This document shows positions 9,733 to 18,313 of a DNA stretch of 64,000 nucleotides, one piece after another. Within the stretch, counting starts at the first letter, position 1; every line of letters starts with the position of its first letter. Origin of the DNA: Dolichospermum flos-aquae CCAP 1403/13F (GTDB lineage Bacteria; Cyanobacteriota; Cyanobacteriia; Cyanobacteriales; Nostocaceae); NCBI RefSeq assembly GCF_012516395.1, contig NZ_CP051206.1:4965334-5029333 (forward strand), in the 5' to 3' direction. Position numbers and translations under genes: made by a program. Below the pieces are notes generated by a model. The model had not been told where the DNA came from. It searched no databases and saw only the letters and a program-made list of their open reading frames with translations.

Positions 9733-11169
9733 ATGTCAAACTTATTAAGTATCGAAATCATGTATTTGCATCCACCCACAACTAAGAAACCAAAAAAGAA
9801 AGGATGGATTGATAATACAAGCTTAATTATCCTTGCCTTTTCCGTAGTTTTCTACTCCCGTATTTTTTGTGCCATTACTCGCGCTCCTTCAATTTTTAAC
9901 CTTGCTCACTTCGCAGTTGTTCCCTTTGTTTTAGGAGTTGTATTATTTACCAGTCGGGCAAAAGATCGCAAACAAATTACTATTGCCTATTCTTTTGTAT
10001 TAGGACTTTTGATTTTTCTAGTTGCAGTTTTAGCTAGTGCATTATGGAATAACACAGGCTTAATTAATGCCGTCGTCTCTTTCATGATGCTTTGCGAACC
10101 TTTCATCTTTCTGCTGGCTATTGTCTGTATTCCCATGTCTGCTAAATCCATTACCCGCATCAAGAAATGGCTGATATGGTCTGCTTTGATTAACTTTGTC
10201 CTTGCTGCTTTCCAGAAACCCCTAATTGATGCGGGGAAGCTCTATGCTAACGGATTTAATGGCACGGATGGATGCGGTGGAGTCTTTTTCGTTTCCGGGG
10301 CGGGAAATTATGTATCAGCTTCGGTATCAGTTGCCTTTGCCCTCTACTTCTTCACTAATGAAAAAACTTTTCCATTATGGATGAGAATCGCGGTAATTAT
10401 CGCTGCTTTTTGGCAGATTCTATTTTCTGATTCCAAACAACTTCTGCTTGCGTATCTAATCGCCTGGGGTCTTTTAGTTTTAGCAAATTCCCATGATATT
10501 GGTAAAAGTATAAAATTGCTGAGTGCGATCGCTCTCTTCGGATACGGATTCCTTTGGTGCGTACAGAACCTAGAAGCATTTGCTGCATTTACAGCTTGGG
10601 CGCGACCGGAACTTTACGGACCAGATGGTTATGCTTGGTATACCAAATTCTACTCGGTGCGTTCCATTTTATCTCATTATCAATCATCCCTCAATTGGTT
10701 ATTTGGTCTTGGTCCTGGGCATACCGTGAGCCGCTTAGGAGTATGGTTTCTTAAAGATTATTGGTCTATACTCGGACTACTAGGTGCTACCACCAATCCA
10801 ATTAGTCAGGAAGCAATGGAATTTTGTGGTAATTCTTGGCTTTGTTCTGGTTCTACTCTTTTCATGCCCATTTTTGGTTGGGCTGGAATATGGGGAGATT
10901 TAGGACTTTTGGGTGTAGGTGCATACCTATTTCTATCCTACTTAGCTTGGCAACACTTTGGTTTAGATGATTCCTTAAAAGTTACTTTACTAACTGTTCT
11001 CGTCATGGGTTTTATTTTTACTCAAATGGAAGAACCAGGCTTCATGCTTTCTATCGCCTTTATTCTAGGACTAGCATGGCAAGAACGACAACTGAAGAAA
11101 CAGATACACAGAGGCAAGAGAGAGAAAGAATTTCCCAATTACCAATTACCAATTACCAATTCCCTATGA
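9733..11169 (+). CDS. O-antigen ligase/polymerase-like polytopic membrane protein
   Basis: A hydrophobic protein of about 478 residues with roughly ten to twelve predicted membrane spans (for example SLIILAFSVVFYSRIF, FAVVPFVLGVVLF, FVLGLLIFLVAVLASALW). Large loops near the centre contain GLGPGHTVSRLG, and the C-terminal third has FGWAGIWGDLGLLGVGAYLF, in line with the Wzy/WaaL-type O-antigen ligase superfamily. It probably polymerises or ligates the glycan assembled by the flanking transferases at the periplasmic face. The start is uncertain: ATG at 9733 or 9760. The last ~10 residues (NYQLPITNSL) are encoded by a CCAATTA tandem repeat, so the original C terminus was altered. The stop overlaps the next start (ATGA). 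Confidence 0.75.
   Translation: MSNLLSIEIMYLHPPTTKKPKKKGWIDNTSLIILAFSVVFYSRIFCAITRAPSIFNLAHFAVVPFVLGVVLFTSRAKDRKQITIAYSFVLGLLIFLVAVLASALWNNTGLINAVVSFMMLCEPFIFLLAIVCIPMSAKSITRIKKWLIWSALINFVLAAFQKPLIDAGKLYANGFNGTDGCGGVFFVSGAGNYVSASVSVAFALYFFTNEKTFPLWMRIAVIIAAFWQILFSDSKQLLLAYLIAWGLLVLANSHDIGKSIKLLSAIALFGYGFLWCVQNLEAFAAFTAWARPELYGPDGYAWYTKFYSVRSILSHYQSSLNWLFGLGPGHTVSRLGVWFLKDYWSILGLLGATTNPISQEAMEFCGNSWLCSGSTLFMPIFGWAGIWGDLGLLGVGAYLFLSYLAWQHFGLDDSLKVTLLTVLVMGFIFTQMEEPGFMLSIAFILGLAWQERQLKKQIHRGKREKEFPNYQLPITNSL
11135..11162. repeat. Heptameric tandem repeat (CCAATTA)n at a gene junction
   Basis: CCAATTA is repeated head to tail about four times. Such short tandem repeats are common between genes of Nostocales. 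Here the repeat encodes the last residues of the O-antigen ligase-like protein and lies just before the ATG of the next glycosyltransferase. Confidence 0.85.
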
Positions 11170-12428
11170 AGATTTTAATGTCTGCTTACTCCTGTGAACC
11201 AGGTATGGGTTCTGAACCTGGTGTGGGTTGGAATATTGCCCGCGAAGCTGCTAAATACCATGAAGTTTGGGTACTCACCCGACCCGATGAAAGTCAGGAT
11301 ATTATTAACGCAGAATTGGCACGCCACCCCATTCCCAATCTTCACTTTGTTTACTTTACTTTGCCCTTTTGGCAAGATAGCCGACGCTGGGGACAGTCTG
11401 GGGGAATGCAGTTTCACTATTACCTCTGGCAAATTCAAGCCTATTTTGTCGCCCGTGACTTACATCAGAAAATTGGCTTTGACTTGAGCCATCATGTTAC
11501 CTTTGTTAAGTATTCCAGTCCTTGCTTCCTCTCACTCCTGCCCATTCCCCTAGTTTGGGGTCCTGTAGGTGGTGGAGAATCAGCACCAGCAAGCTTTTGG
11601 CAGGATTTTAGCTTAAATGGCAAAATTTACGAAATTGCTCGTAGCGGCGCTCGCTGGCTGGGAGAAAAAGACCCCTTTGTCCGTCTGACTGCTCAAAGAA
11701 GTGCTGTAGTCCGAGCCACAACTAAAGATACAGCCCAGTGTCTCTATAAAATGGGTGTGAATCATGTGCATATTTTGCCGGAATCAGGGTTATCGGCGGC
11801 AGACATAGACCATCTAAATCAATATGAAATCCCTAATGAGCCAATAGTAAAATTTATCAGCATGGGTAGACTTTTGCATTGGAAAGGCTTTCATTTAGGA
11901 TTGCGTGCCTTTGCTCAAGCAAATCTACCAAATACAGAATACTGGATTGTGGGAGATGGACCGGAATGGCATCACCTGCAAACTTTGGCATCAGATTTAG
12001 GAATTGCTAAAAAAGTTAAATTTTGGGGTAGGTTGCCTCGTGAAAAGGCTTTAAATTTATTAAAAGATTGTCATGTGCTAGTTCATCCCAGCTTACATGA
12101 TTCTGGTGGGTGGGTCTGTATGGAAGCAATGGCAGCAAGTCGTCCTATCATCTGTTTAGATATAGGGGGACCTGCTGTTCAAGTTACAGATGAAACTGGT
12201 TTTAAGATTACTGCTAATGAACCATATCAAGCTGTCCGTGATTTAGCGGCCGCAATGATTCATTTAGTTCAAAACCCAGAACTAATAGTGAGTATGGGTC
12301 AGGCAGGTCGGAAACTAGTCAATGAAAACTACAGTTGGCAGATTGTCGGAGAGCGTTTGCACAAACTTTATTTAGAGATTGCCAGCAAGAAGGTATCACA
12401 AACTGACGTTATATCTCAAGTTTTTTGA
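11166..12428 (+). CDS. GT4-type glycosyltransferase
   Basis: The frame is open from 11076, but the upstream part is shared with the previous gene and encoded by tandem repeats, so the start is the ATG at 11166 giving MKILMSAYSCEPGMGSEPGVGWN. The PG-rich opening is typical of a GT4 subgroup. The C-terminal half has FISMGRLLHWKGFHLGL, YWIVGDGPEW, VKFWGRLPREKAL and VHPSLHDSGGWVCMEAMAASRPII (donor site). Length is about 420 residues. The ATG overlaps the upstream TGA by four bases, indicating translational coupling to the ligase-like gene. Confidence 0.87.
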   Translation: MKILMSAYSCEPGMGSEPGVGWNIAREAAKYHEVWVLTRPDESQDIINAELARHPIPNLHFVYFTLPFWQDSRRWGQSGGMQFHYYLWQIQAYFVARDLHQKIGFDLSHHVTFVKYSSPCFLSLLPIPLVWGPVGGGESAPASFWQDFSLNGKIYEIARSGARWLGEKDPFVRLTAQRSAVVRATTKDTAQCLYKMGVNHVHILPESGLSAADIDHLNQYEIPNEPIVKFISMGRLLHWKGFHLGLRAFAQANLPNTEYWIVGDGPEWHHLQTLASDLGIAKKVKFWGRLPREKALNLLKDCHVLVHPSLHDSGGWVCMEAMAASRPIICLDIGGPAVQVTDETGFKITANEPYQAVRDLAAAMIHLVQNPELIVSMGQAGRKLVNENYSWQIVGERLHKLYLEIASKKVSQTDVISQVF

Positions 12429-12467
12429 ACCTAAATTTAACTAATTAATTTTTCCCACTTGGATAAT

Positions 12468-13595
12468 ATGCACATATTAATTGCTGCTTTACACAGACCA
12501 ACAAAACCAACGGGTGTTTGCCGACACGCTGCAAATCTAGCTCAATGTTTGGCTGATACTCCAGAGGTTAGCAAGGTGACTTTAATTGTCGGAACATGGC
12601 AGAAAGATTACTTTGAACAATTTTTTCATTCCCCAAAAATTCAATTAATTACTGTAGATGTTAAAAATAGTTCTTTAGCAAGAAATATCTGGTTTTTATT
12701 TGGTTTACCAAAATTGGTAAAGCATTTAAATCCTGATATTGTCCATTTATCTTTTCCTTTTCCTTTTTTACGACCACTTTTTCCTTGTCCTATTGTTTCG
12801 ACAATTCACGATTTGTATCCTTATGAAAAACCAGAGGTTTTTGGCTATCCAAATGTGATCTTTAATCGCTTGTTTTTAAAACAATGTATAGAACATAGTG
12901 ATGGTCTTACCTGTGTTTCTAAATCTACTTTAAGCAGTCTTAAATCCTATTTTCCCAAAACTCAAACACTCAAACCCATTGCTGTTATTTATAATTACGT
13001 GGATTTTAGTAATATTGTTGCTGAACCACATCATAATTTAGATATTAGTGATCATGATTCTTTTCTGTTATGTGTCGCTCAACATCGAAAAAATAAAAAT
13101 ATAGATTTGTTAATTCAATCATTTTCTTTTTTAAAGAAAAATGGTTATTTAAAAGATGAGACTAAGCTAATAGTTGTTGGTAGTACAGGACCAGAAACAG
13201 AGAGTTTAGTTAATCAAATTCAGCATCTATCTCTTCAAAATCAAGTGCTGCTAATTCATGCAATTAAAGACCATGAATTATGTTGGTTATATCAAAAGTG
13301 TGAAATTTTTGTGGCCGCTTCATCTCAAGAAGGATTTTGTTTACCATTAGCAGAAGCTCTATATTTTTCTTGTCAAGTAGTTTGCTCAGATATTCCCATA
13401 TTTAGAGAAATTGGTAGTTCTAGCTGTTGTTATTTTGATGTTGAACGTGATACTGTCAAAAATCTCTCACAAGCCATTATTTCTACTTTAGAACAGCCTG
13501 TAAATAGAACTGCTAATGATCTTCAATTTTCTAAATTGGATGTAGCAAATCAATATCTAAAATTTTACTCTACATTTTCCTTTATTAGTCAGTAG
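12468..13595 (+). CDS. GT4-type glycosyltransferase
   Basis: A 375-residue GT4 protein starting MHILIAALHRPTKPTGVCRH; the frame also allows a TTG three codons earlier. The pattern PTGVCRHAANLAQ, STIHDLYPYEKPEVF, LLCVAQHRKNKNIDLLI, LIVVGSTG and AASSQEGFCLPLAEALYFSCQVVCSD matches the mannosyl-/rhamnosyltransferase-like GT4 group. It ends the long co-directional cluster: after its stop there is a hairpin and a 319-base gap. The acceptor is unknown. Confidence 0.86.
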   Translation: MHILIAALHRPTKPTGVCRHAANLAQCLADTPEVSKVTLIVGTWQKDYFEQFFHSPKIQLITVDVKNSSLARNIWFLFGLPKLVKHLNPDIVHLSFPFPFLRPLFPCPIVSTIHDLYPYEKPEVFGYPNVIFNRLFLKQCIEHSDGLTCVSKSTLSSLKSYFPKTQTLKPIAVIYNYVDFSNIVAEPHHNLDISDHDSFLLCVAQHRKNKNIDLLIQSFSFLKKNGYLKDETKLIVVGSTGPETESLVNQIQHLSLQNQVLLIHAIKDHELCWLYQKCEIFVAASSQEGFCLPLAEALYFSCQVVCSDIPIFREIGSSSCCYFDVERDTVKNLSQAIISTLEQPVNRTANDLQFSKLDVANQYLKFYSTFSFISQ

Positions 13596-13620
13596 GGATT
13601 TTTAACTGAAAAGTATCCCG

Positions 13621-13647
13621 GAGGGGCTTAGTATTTCTAAACCCCTT
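13621..13647. terminator. Hairpin after the polysaccharide cluster
   Basis: GAGGGGCTTAG and CTAAACCCCTT form an imperfect 11-bp stem around a five-base loop, 25 bases after the last glycosyltransferase stop. It has no T-run, so it may be a terminator or a dispersed palindrome of the kind common in Nostocales. The rest of the gap up to 13914 is AT-rich with no gene; it presumably holds the promoter of the HetP-family gene. Confidence 0.45.
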
Positions 13648-13914
13648 GCTTGCCACGCAACTGAAAAAATTAACATAAAAAAGAGAAAAATATTATATAA
13701 TTATTCCCGTTAAATTTACACTTAAAATTATCATCTGCTGACAGTTAATTAAATGTAAAAAATAAGAGCGAAAAAATCATCAAGTTAATCAAAAAATAAT
13801 TCATGTATTAGCAGGGTAATTTTCGGTAGTCTTAAAAAGAAGCCTTTGCTGATAAGTATCAGGAAAGTCTTCAAAAAAATTGGATGATTGTTGTTACCAA
13901 CAGGAGTGCAGATT

Positions 13915-14136
13915 ATGAGTCAAAATTTTAACGATTATAATTCATCTGTTCATAAAAAAATCAAGACTGAACAAATAGAGCAAATAATCAAAGCGATTAT
14001 ATCTGGTAAATATTCTTGGGCTTGTGTTCTAGTTTTACAATTTGCTGGTTACAATCCTATGGACTATATCCCCTATCGTACTTATATCAGATTACTTAAA
14101 ACTAACTGCTTGCTTGGTAATTCTCAGCAAAATTAA
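13915..14136 (+). CDS. HetP-family heterocyst commitment protein homolog
   Basis: A 73-residue protein. Residues 32-59 (GKYSWACVLVLQFAGYNP and IPYRTYIRLLK) reproduce the conserved core of the HetP family, small proteins that in Anabaena promote or delay commitment to heterocyst fate downstream of HetR. The start is the ATG at 13915, with CAGGAGTG 6-13 bases upstream; the upstream TTG at 13888 lacks a site. Several paralogs normally exist per genome, and this may be one of them rather than HetP itself. The gene stands alone between a polysaccharide cluster and a TrpC-like gene. Family assignment is strong; its role in this strain is inferred. Confidence 0.8.
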   Translation: MSQNFNDYNSSVHKKIKTEQIEQIIKAIISGKYSWACVLVLQFAGYNPMDYIPYRTYIRLLKTNCLLGNSQQN

Positions 14137-14279
14137 CCACCTATCAGCAAAGTTGACAGGTTTGATTTGAAATTAAAGTAGTTGCGTTTTAAACATGGAT
14201 TTGTGAGAATTTTTTCTGGAAAATAAGAAGGAAAGGTGAAGATTCATCAATAAAAATTTATGACTATCATGCCGATTTT

Positions 14280-15134
14280 ATGATCTACCCAACCACAAGT
14301 TATAATCATCAAATGCAAGCAATTATTCAAGAAATTGTGTGGCAGAAAAAACTAGAAGTTGCACAAATACAAAAAGATATGTCTTGGGCTTCCTTGCAAC
14401 GTCAGTTAACTGCTGCTCCTACTGTCCGGGACTTTTTTACGGCTTTGCAGTTGAGTATTTATAAACCTAGTTTAATTGCAGAAGTGAAAAAAGCAACACT
14501 TTATCATAGTGTAATTAGACCAGATTTTGATCCAGTTACTATTGCTCAGGCTTATAAAAAAGGAGGAGCATCTTGTGTATCTGTTGTCACTGATCAAAAG
14601 TTTTTTCATGGTGGGTTTGATCATCTTCGTGCTATCAGATATCGCGTAGGAATACCTCTACTTTGCAAAGATTTTATCATTGATCCTTGCCAAATTTATT
14701 TAGCCCGTTCCGCTGGTGCAGATGCAATATTATTAATTGCTGCTATTCTGACAGATAAGCAATTACAAAACTTCTTACGAGTGATTCACTACTTAGGGAT
14801 GAATGCTGTCATCCAAGTTCATAACTTAAATGATTTGGATAGGGTTCTCGCATTAGAAGATGTCAGGATAGTTTCCATTGATAACCAGAGTTTAAGTGAT
14901 TTTAATACCAATATTAACACTACTCAGGAATTATTGGCAGCTAGGCGATCGCAACTTCAAAACCTAGGAATTTTAGTCATCAGTGAATCAGGTATAGAAA
15001 CCCCCGATGATTTATCATTTGTTGCTGAAATTGGTGTACAAACAGTGATCATCGGAGAATCTTTGCTTAAAGAAAATGATTTAGAAGTAGCTGTCAGAAA
15101 TTTACTCCAATCCAAATTTCCTATTCATTATTAA
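14280..15134 (+). CDS. TrpC-like (indole-3-glycerol phosphate synthase) paralog, probably not a normal IGPS
   Basis: The 284-residue barrel aligns along its length with cyanobacterial TrpC: IVWQKKLEV, SLIAEVKKA, GGASCVSVVTDQKFF, LLCKDFII, LLIAAILTDKQL, ILVISESGI, VIIGESL. By known IGPS catalysis, Glu68, Lys70, Lys130, Glu236 and Ser237 are kept. The usual SPSKG after EVKKA is TLYHS here, the catalytic Glu of the EVH motif is Gln179, and GINNR is SIDNQ, so Asn becomes Asp201 and Arg becomes Gln203. This argues against ordinary IGPS activity and for a divergent paralog, as found in secondary-metabolite loci. A seven-codon frame (14260-14283) overlaps the start by ATGA. It could be regulatory or vestigial. 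Confidence 0.8.
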   Translation: MIYPTTSYNHQMQAIIQEIVWQKKLEVAQIQKDMSWASLQRQLTAAPTVRDFFTALQLSIYKPSLIAEVKKATLYHSVIRPDFDPVTIAQAYKKGGASCVSVVTDQKFFHGGFDHLRAIRYRVGIPLLCKDFIIDPCQIYLARSAGADAILLIAAILTDKQLQNFLRVIHYLGMNAVIQVHNLNDLDRVLALEDVRIVSIDNQSLSDFNTNINTTQELLAARRSQLQNLGILVISESGIETPDDLSFVAEIGVQTVIIGESLLKENDLEVAVRNLLQSKFPIHY

Positions 15135-15176
15135 GAAGAATTAAGGATTGGCTAGTAATTGATAATTACGAATTTC

Positions 15177-16199
15177 TCATAACAAAGGTTTCCACCAATC
15201 ATGATTATTCAGATACCATTCTACAGTTAAACGTAACCCTTCATTAATTGTCACGGATGGAGTCCAACCAAATTCTGTTTTTAGCTTATTGGCATTAATA
15301 GCATATCTTCGATCATGTCCAGGTCTATCCTTCACAAAAGTAATTAATTTTTCCGCTGGATATACTGGTAAATCTGGTGCTAATTCATTCATGATTTCAC
15401 ATAAACTTTGTACCAGACTGATATTTTCAACTTCGTTATTACCACCAATATTATAATTTTCTCCTGGTTTTCCTTGATGGATTACCACATCTAAAGCCCG
15501 ACAGTGATCAACTACATATAACCAATCTCGAACATTTTTTCCATCACCATAAATAGGTAATTCTTTACCAGTTAAAATGTTAATACACATCAAAGGAATT
15601 AGCTTTTCGGGAAATTGAAAAGCACCATAATTATTAGAGCAATTAGTGATAATTGTCGGTAATTTATAAGTATGATAATAAGCCCGAACTAAATGATCAC
15701 TCCCAGCTTTTGAGGCTGAATAAGGACTATTGGGACTATAAGCTGTAGTTTCTGAAAACGCTGGTTCATCTGCAGTGAGACTACCATAAACTTCATCTGT
15801 AGAAACATGAAGAAATAGGTAATTATCAGGTTGTGTTTTTGCTTCCCAATGTTGACGAAAAGCTTCTAAAAGAGTAAAAGTTCCTACTACATTAGTTTGG
15901 ACAAATGCAGCAGGTCCAGTAATTGACCGATCAACGTGAGATTCGGCGGCAAAATGGGCTATAGTATCTATATTTTCTGCTAAGAGTAATTTATCAACTA
16001 AAGAGCGATCGCATATATCCCCTTGGACAAACCGGAAATTCTCTCTTTCTGCAACTGATGCTAAATTATGGCGATTTCCAGCATAGGTAAGAGCATCCAA
16101 TACCACTAATTTATCATTTGGATAAGCTTGACACCAATGATGGACAAAATTCGCTCCAATAAACCCAGCTCCCCCTGTCACCAATAATCGTCTATTCAT
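15177..16199 (-). CDS. rfbB: dTDP-glucose 4,6-dehydratase
   Basis: A 340-residue extended short-chain dehydrogenase: NAD-binding TGGAGFIG at residues 8-15, HFAAESHVDRS, the catalytic triad segment STDEVYG (Thr134-Asp135-Glu136), and YSASK with Tyr160 and Lys164. It converts dTDP-glucose to dTDP-4-keto-6-deoxyglucose, the precursor of dTDP-rhamnose and other deoxysugars. No rfbA, rfbC or rfbD is present in the window, so those must lie elsewhere. It follows the glycosyltransferase gene on the same strand by eight bases, so the pair is probably an operon supplying the polysaccharide pathway. Confidence 0.93.
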   Translation of the reverse strand: MNRRLLVTGGAGFIGANFVHHWCQAYPNDKLVVLDALTYAGNRHNLASVAERENFRFVQGDICDRSLVDKLLLAENIDTIAHFAAESHVDRSITGPAAFVQTNVVGTFTLLEAFRQHWEAKTQPDNYLFLHVSTDEVYGSLTADEPAFSETTAYSPNSPYSASKAGSDHLVRAYYHTYKLPTIITNCSNNYGAFQFPEKLIPLMCINILTGKELPIYGDGKNVRDWLYVVDHCRALDVVIHQGKPGENYNIGGNNEVENISLVQSLCEIMNELAPDLPVYPAEKLITFVKDRPGHDRRYAINANKLKTEFGWTPSVTINEGLRLTVEWYLNNHDWWKPLL

Positions 16200-16207
16200 G
16201 AGATTCC

Positions 16208-17209
16208 TTAATTACTTTGTAAATATTTCTTTTTAATTTTACCAAAAATTCTCTGTATAAACAATTTTGCTAACCGAATTTTTGTCAAATTGGCAATTGG
16301 ATTTGAGTAATTATTTTCATGAGTAAAGAAATCATTAATTTCTGTTAAAATTACCCGCAAGCGTTGGATAATATTCTCAGTTCTATACTCTGCTAATACA
16401 TTTTCAGATAAAGTCAATGATGTAGAAGATGCTAAAACTTTCAAAATTCTATCTACGTCATATTCCAAAGCATAACCAGCGATTTTATAACAATTAAATC
16501 CTGGATCTAAATAATCAGATAATCCCCCATTGACACTAGAAAACACCTGACAACCACAAGCTAATGCTTCCATTGGTTGTAAACCAAATCCTTCGCTAAC
16601 TCCTTGTAATTTCCAATATTCCGCCGAATCATAAAGATAAACTTTCGTGCGATTAAATAAAGCTGGTAAATCTTCTACATAACTATCAATAACCAACACC
16701 TTACATTTTTTTTCTAAAGCTGGAATTAATGACTTAATTAAATATTCTGAAGATTTCCGCGTTTGAACTAAAACATCAATATCTCGATTTTGATGTAAAT
16801 TAGTAAATTCCTGACTAATTTGATTAGGTAAATAATAAATTAGAGAATTTGGTGCTTGTTGTCCCCAATAACCTAGAGAATTTCTGCTAACTGTAATTAT
16901 GGGAATACCTGATGGTAAATTAATCTTATAACCTGCACTGTGAGCATGATAAATTACATGATATTTTTGCAATTTAGATGCAAGTTTACCAACATCAAAT
17001 CCCCAACTAATCACAAAAATTACATCATCTAAATTTTCCTCTTGCAATAAATCATCTAAAAACAATTTATCTGATTCCCGCTGACGATAAGTAACTACTT
17101 CAGCAGCACAAATCTGTTGAGCTAAAGTAACCGTTTTCAACTCCGCCCAAAGACCACCACAAGCAAATTTACCATCTGTCCCCGGAACTAAAAAGTAAAG
17201 CTTTTTCAT
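16208..17209 (-). CDS. GT-B glycosyltransferase (GT4-like)
   Basis: I choose the start MKKLYFLVPGTDGKFACGGL. The frame extends another 39 codons upstream but that part is encoded by tandem repeats and overlaps the neighbour's end. The ~333-residue protein has VIFVISWGFDVGKLA and VIYHAHSAGYKI in the acceptor domain, and IDVLVQTRKSSEYLI and the donor-site segment VSEGFGLQPMEALACGCQVFSS in the second. A C-terminal basic tail (KKKYLQSN) closes it. It precedes rfbB on the same strand. Substrates are not deducible. Confidence 0.82.
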   Translation of the reverse strand: MKKLYFLVPGTDGKFACGGLWAELKTVTLAQQICAAEVVTYRQRESDKLFLDDLLQEENLDDVIFVISWGFDVGKLASKLQKYHVIYHAHSAGYKINLPSGIPIITVSRNSLGYWGQQAPNSLIYYLPNQISQEFTNLHQNRDIDVLVQTRKSSEYLIKSLIPALEKKCKVLVIDSYVEDLPALFNRTKVYLYDSAEYWKLQGVSEGFGLQPMEALACGCQVFSSVNGGLSDYLDPGFNCYKIAGYALEYDVDRILKVLASSTSLTLSENVLAEYRTENIIQRLRVILTEINDFFTHENNYSNPIANLTKIRLAKLFIQRIFGKIKKKYLQSN

Positions 17210-17282
17210 AATACTAAATATTAAATTTTCTTCCTTCTTTCTTCTTCCTTCGTGTTCTTCGTTCCTTTGTGGTTCATTAATT

Positions 17283-17312
17283 CCTGATTTATTAACTCCT
17301 GATTTATTAACT
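17283..17312. repeat. Two-copy 15-bp tandem repeat
   Basis: CCTGATTTATTAACT occurs twice head to tail, preceded by a partial third copy. It lies between the DUF6391 gene and the glycosyltransferase and causes an artificial N-terminal extension (GVNKSGVNKSGINEP) in the open frame. Confidence 0.8.
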
Positions 17313-17313
17313 C

Positions 17314-17952
17314 CTATTTTTCCCAAGATACCTTAACAAAATGACTTTCCTTTCCCCAAAAATCACGAGCAATAGTAATATTTTCAACAGCCAAATTAAA
17401 AGGGATAGAAGTTGTAATATAACGCTGAGTGAGCATTCCTAAATCCGGTGCAATTCCCGCTGCGGCCGTTGCTGCTAAACCTAAGCCAATAAGTTGTTCA
17501 ATTGGTCGAAACGGCAACATAAAAGGTACAGTTACCGATAGTCCAGCAGTTAATAACATAGCCACAGATACATTTGTGCCACAACGGGGATGTATAGCTA
17601 AATCCCATTCTCCACTGGTAAGACGATGTTTAGCTAATGTTACCGCGCGGCGCAAATCATTAATATTCACATCACCATATAGAAAAAATCCCTGTTCGGT
17701 AGACAAACCACCTAATAATTCATCATCTAATTGCGTATTAGTGCTTGTTCCTGGTGGTGAATAGGGTTTTTTATTGTCCCCTAATACCCAAACCGTAGCG
17801 TGTTCTAGAGCGTGAACTTGACGTAACATGAGAATTTCTTTCAACCCAGGAATAAAAGATAGCTGTTGGAGTAAATCAGCATCTTGGCTGGGGTGAGGTG
17901 CAAGAAAGTCAAAGCTAAAGGAAGATGATTCGTCCAAATAAGCAGTATTCAT
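17314..17952 (-). CDS. DUF6391-type cyanobacterial membrane protein
   Basis: A 212-residue protein of unknown function conserved in cyanobacteria. The N-terminal half contains LRQVHALEHATVWVL, a highly conserved HALEHA block, and HPRCGTNVSVAML. The middle has two hydrophobic segments (VAMLLTAGLSVTVPFML and LIGLGLAATAAAGIAPDLG) that probably span the membrane. The conserved His and Cys residues suggest metal binding, but this is a guess. I assign the DUF number from memory of the motif. No functional link to neighbours is visible. Confidence 0.6.
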   Translation of the reverse strand: MNTAYLDESSSFSFDFLAPHPSQDADLLQQLSFIPGLKEILMLRQVHALEHATVWVLGDNKKPYSPPGTSTNTQLDDELLGGLSTEQGFFLYGDVNINDLRRAVTLAKHRLTSGEWDLAIHPRCGTNVSVAMLLTAGLSVTVPFMLPFRPIEQLIGLGLAATAAAGIAPDLGMLTQRYITTSIPFNLAVENITIARDFWGKESHFVKVSWEK

Positions 17953-17991
17953 AAAACCTCACGGTAATATATGTTTTTTAACCAGGACTAT

Positions 17992-18055
17992 GGCGGGCTA
18001 GAAGCCGACCCCACAATAAATATATAACTTTTGTGGGGTGGGCATCCTGTCCGCC
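17992..18055. repeat. Palindromic intergenic repeat
   Basis: GGCGGGCTAGAAGCC with CCCCACAA is mirrored by TTGTGGGG and GGGCATCCTGTCCGCC around an AT-rich centre, so the unit can fold into a long hairpin. GGGCATCTTGCCCGC at 22237 is a related sequence, so this is a dispersed family. It lies in the 361-base gap between the DUF6391 gene and tnpB. A short open frame here (17978-18172) is a by-product. Confidence 0.7.
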
Positions 18056-18313
18056 AATCTTATATTTAACACAAACAGCAGAAGTCCCACATCTCACTAT
18101 ACCGGAGTGTGGGATGAATACAATACACGCGAGTGAGGAATTGACCAACAGGCGAAATTGAAAGCAGTTCAATCAGGATCGTTGGTCAATGACGAATGAA
18201 CATTTTCCGATTTAAGAGAATCTATCCAATCTTCTACCAAAGACGTAATAGTTTTGTCTTTAGTGGCTACCCTTTATGTTATCATAAAAACAGGTCGAAA
18301 GGAAACGAAAAAC

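Noticed and set aside
13621-13647. GGGG/CCCC arms resembling the HetR operator reported upstream of hetP
   Set aside because: The arms are 15 bases apart and imperfect, unlike the compact palindrome of the known site; a hairpin is a simpler reading.
17978-18172. 64-codon frame on the minus strand
   Set aside because: It runs across a palindromic dispersed repeat and has no ribosome site or recognisable domain.
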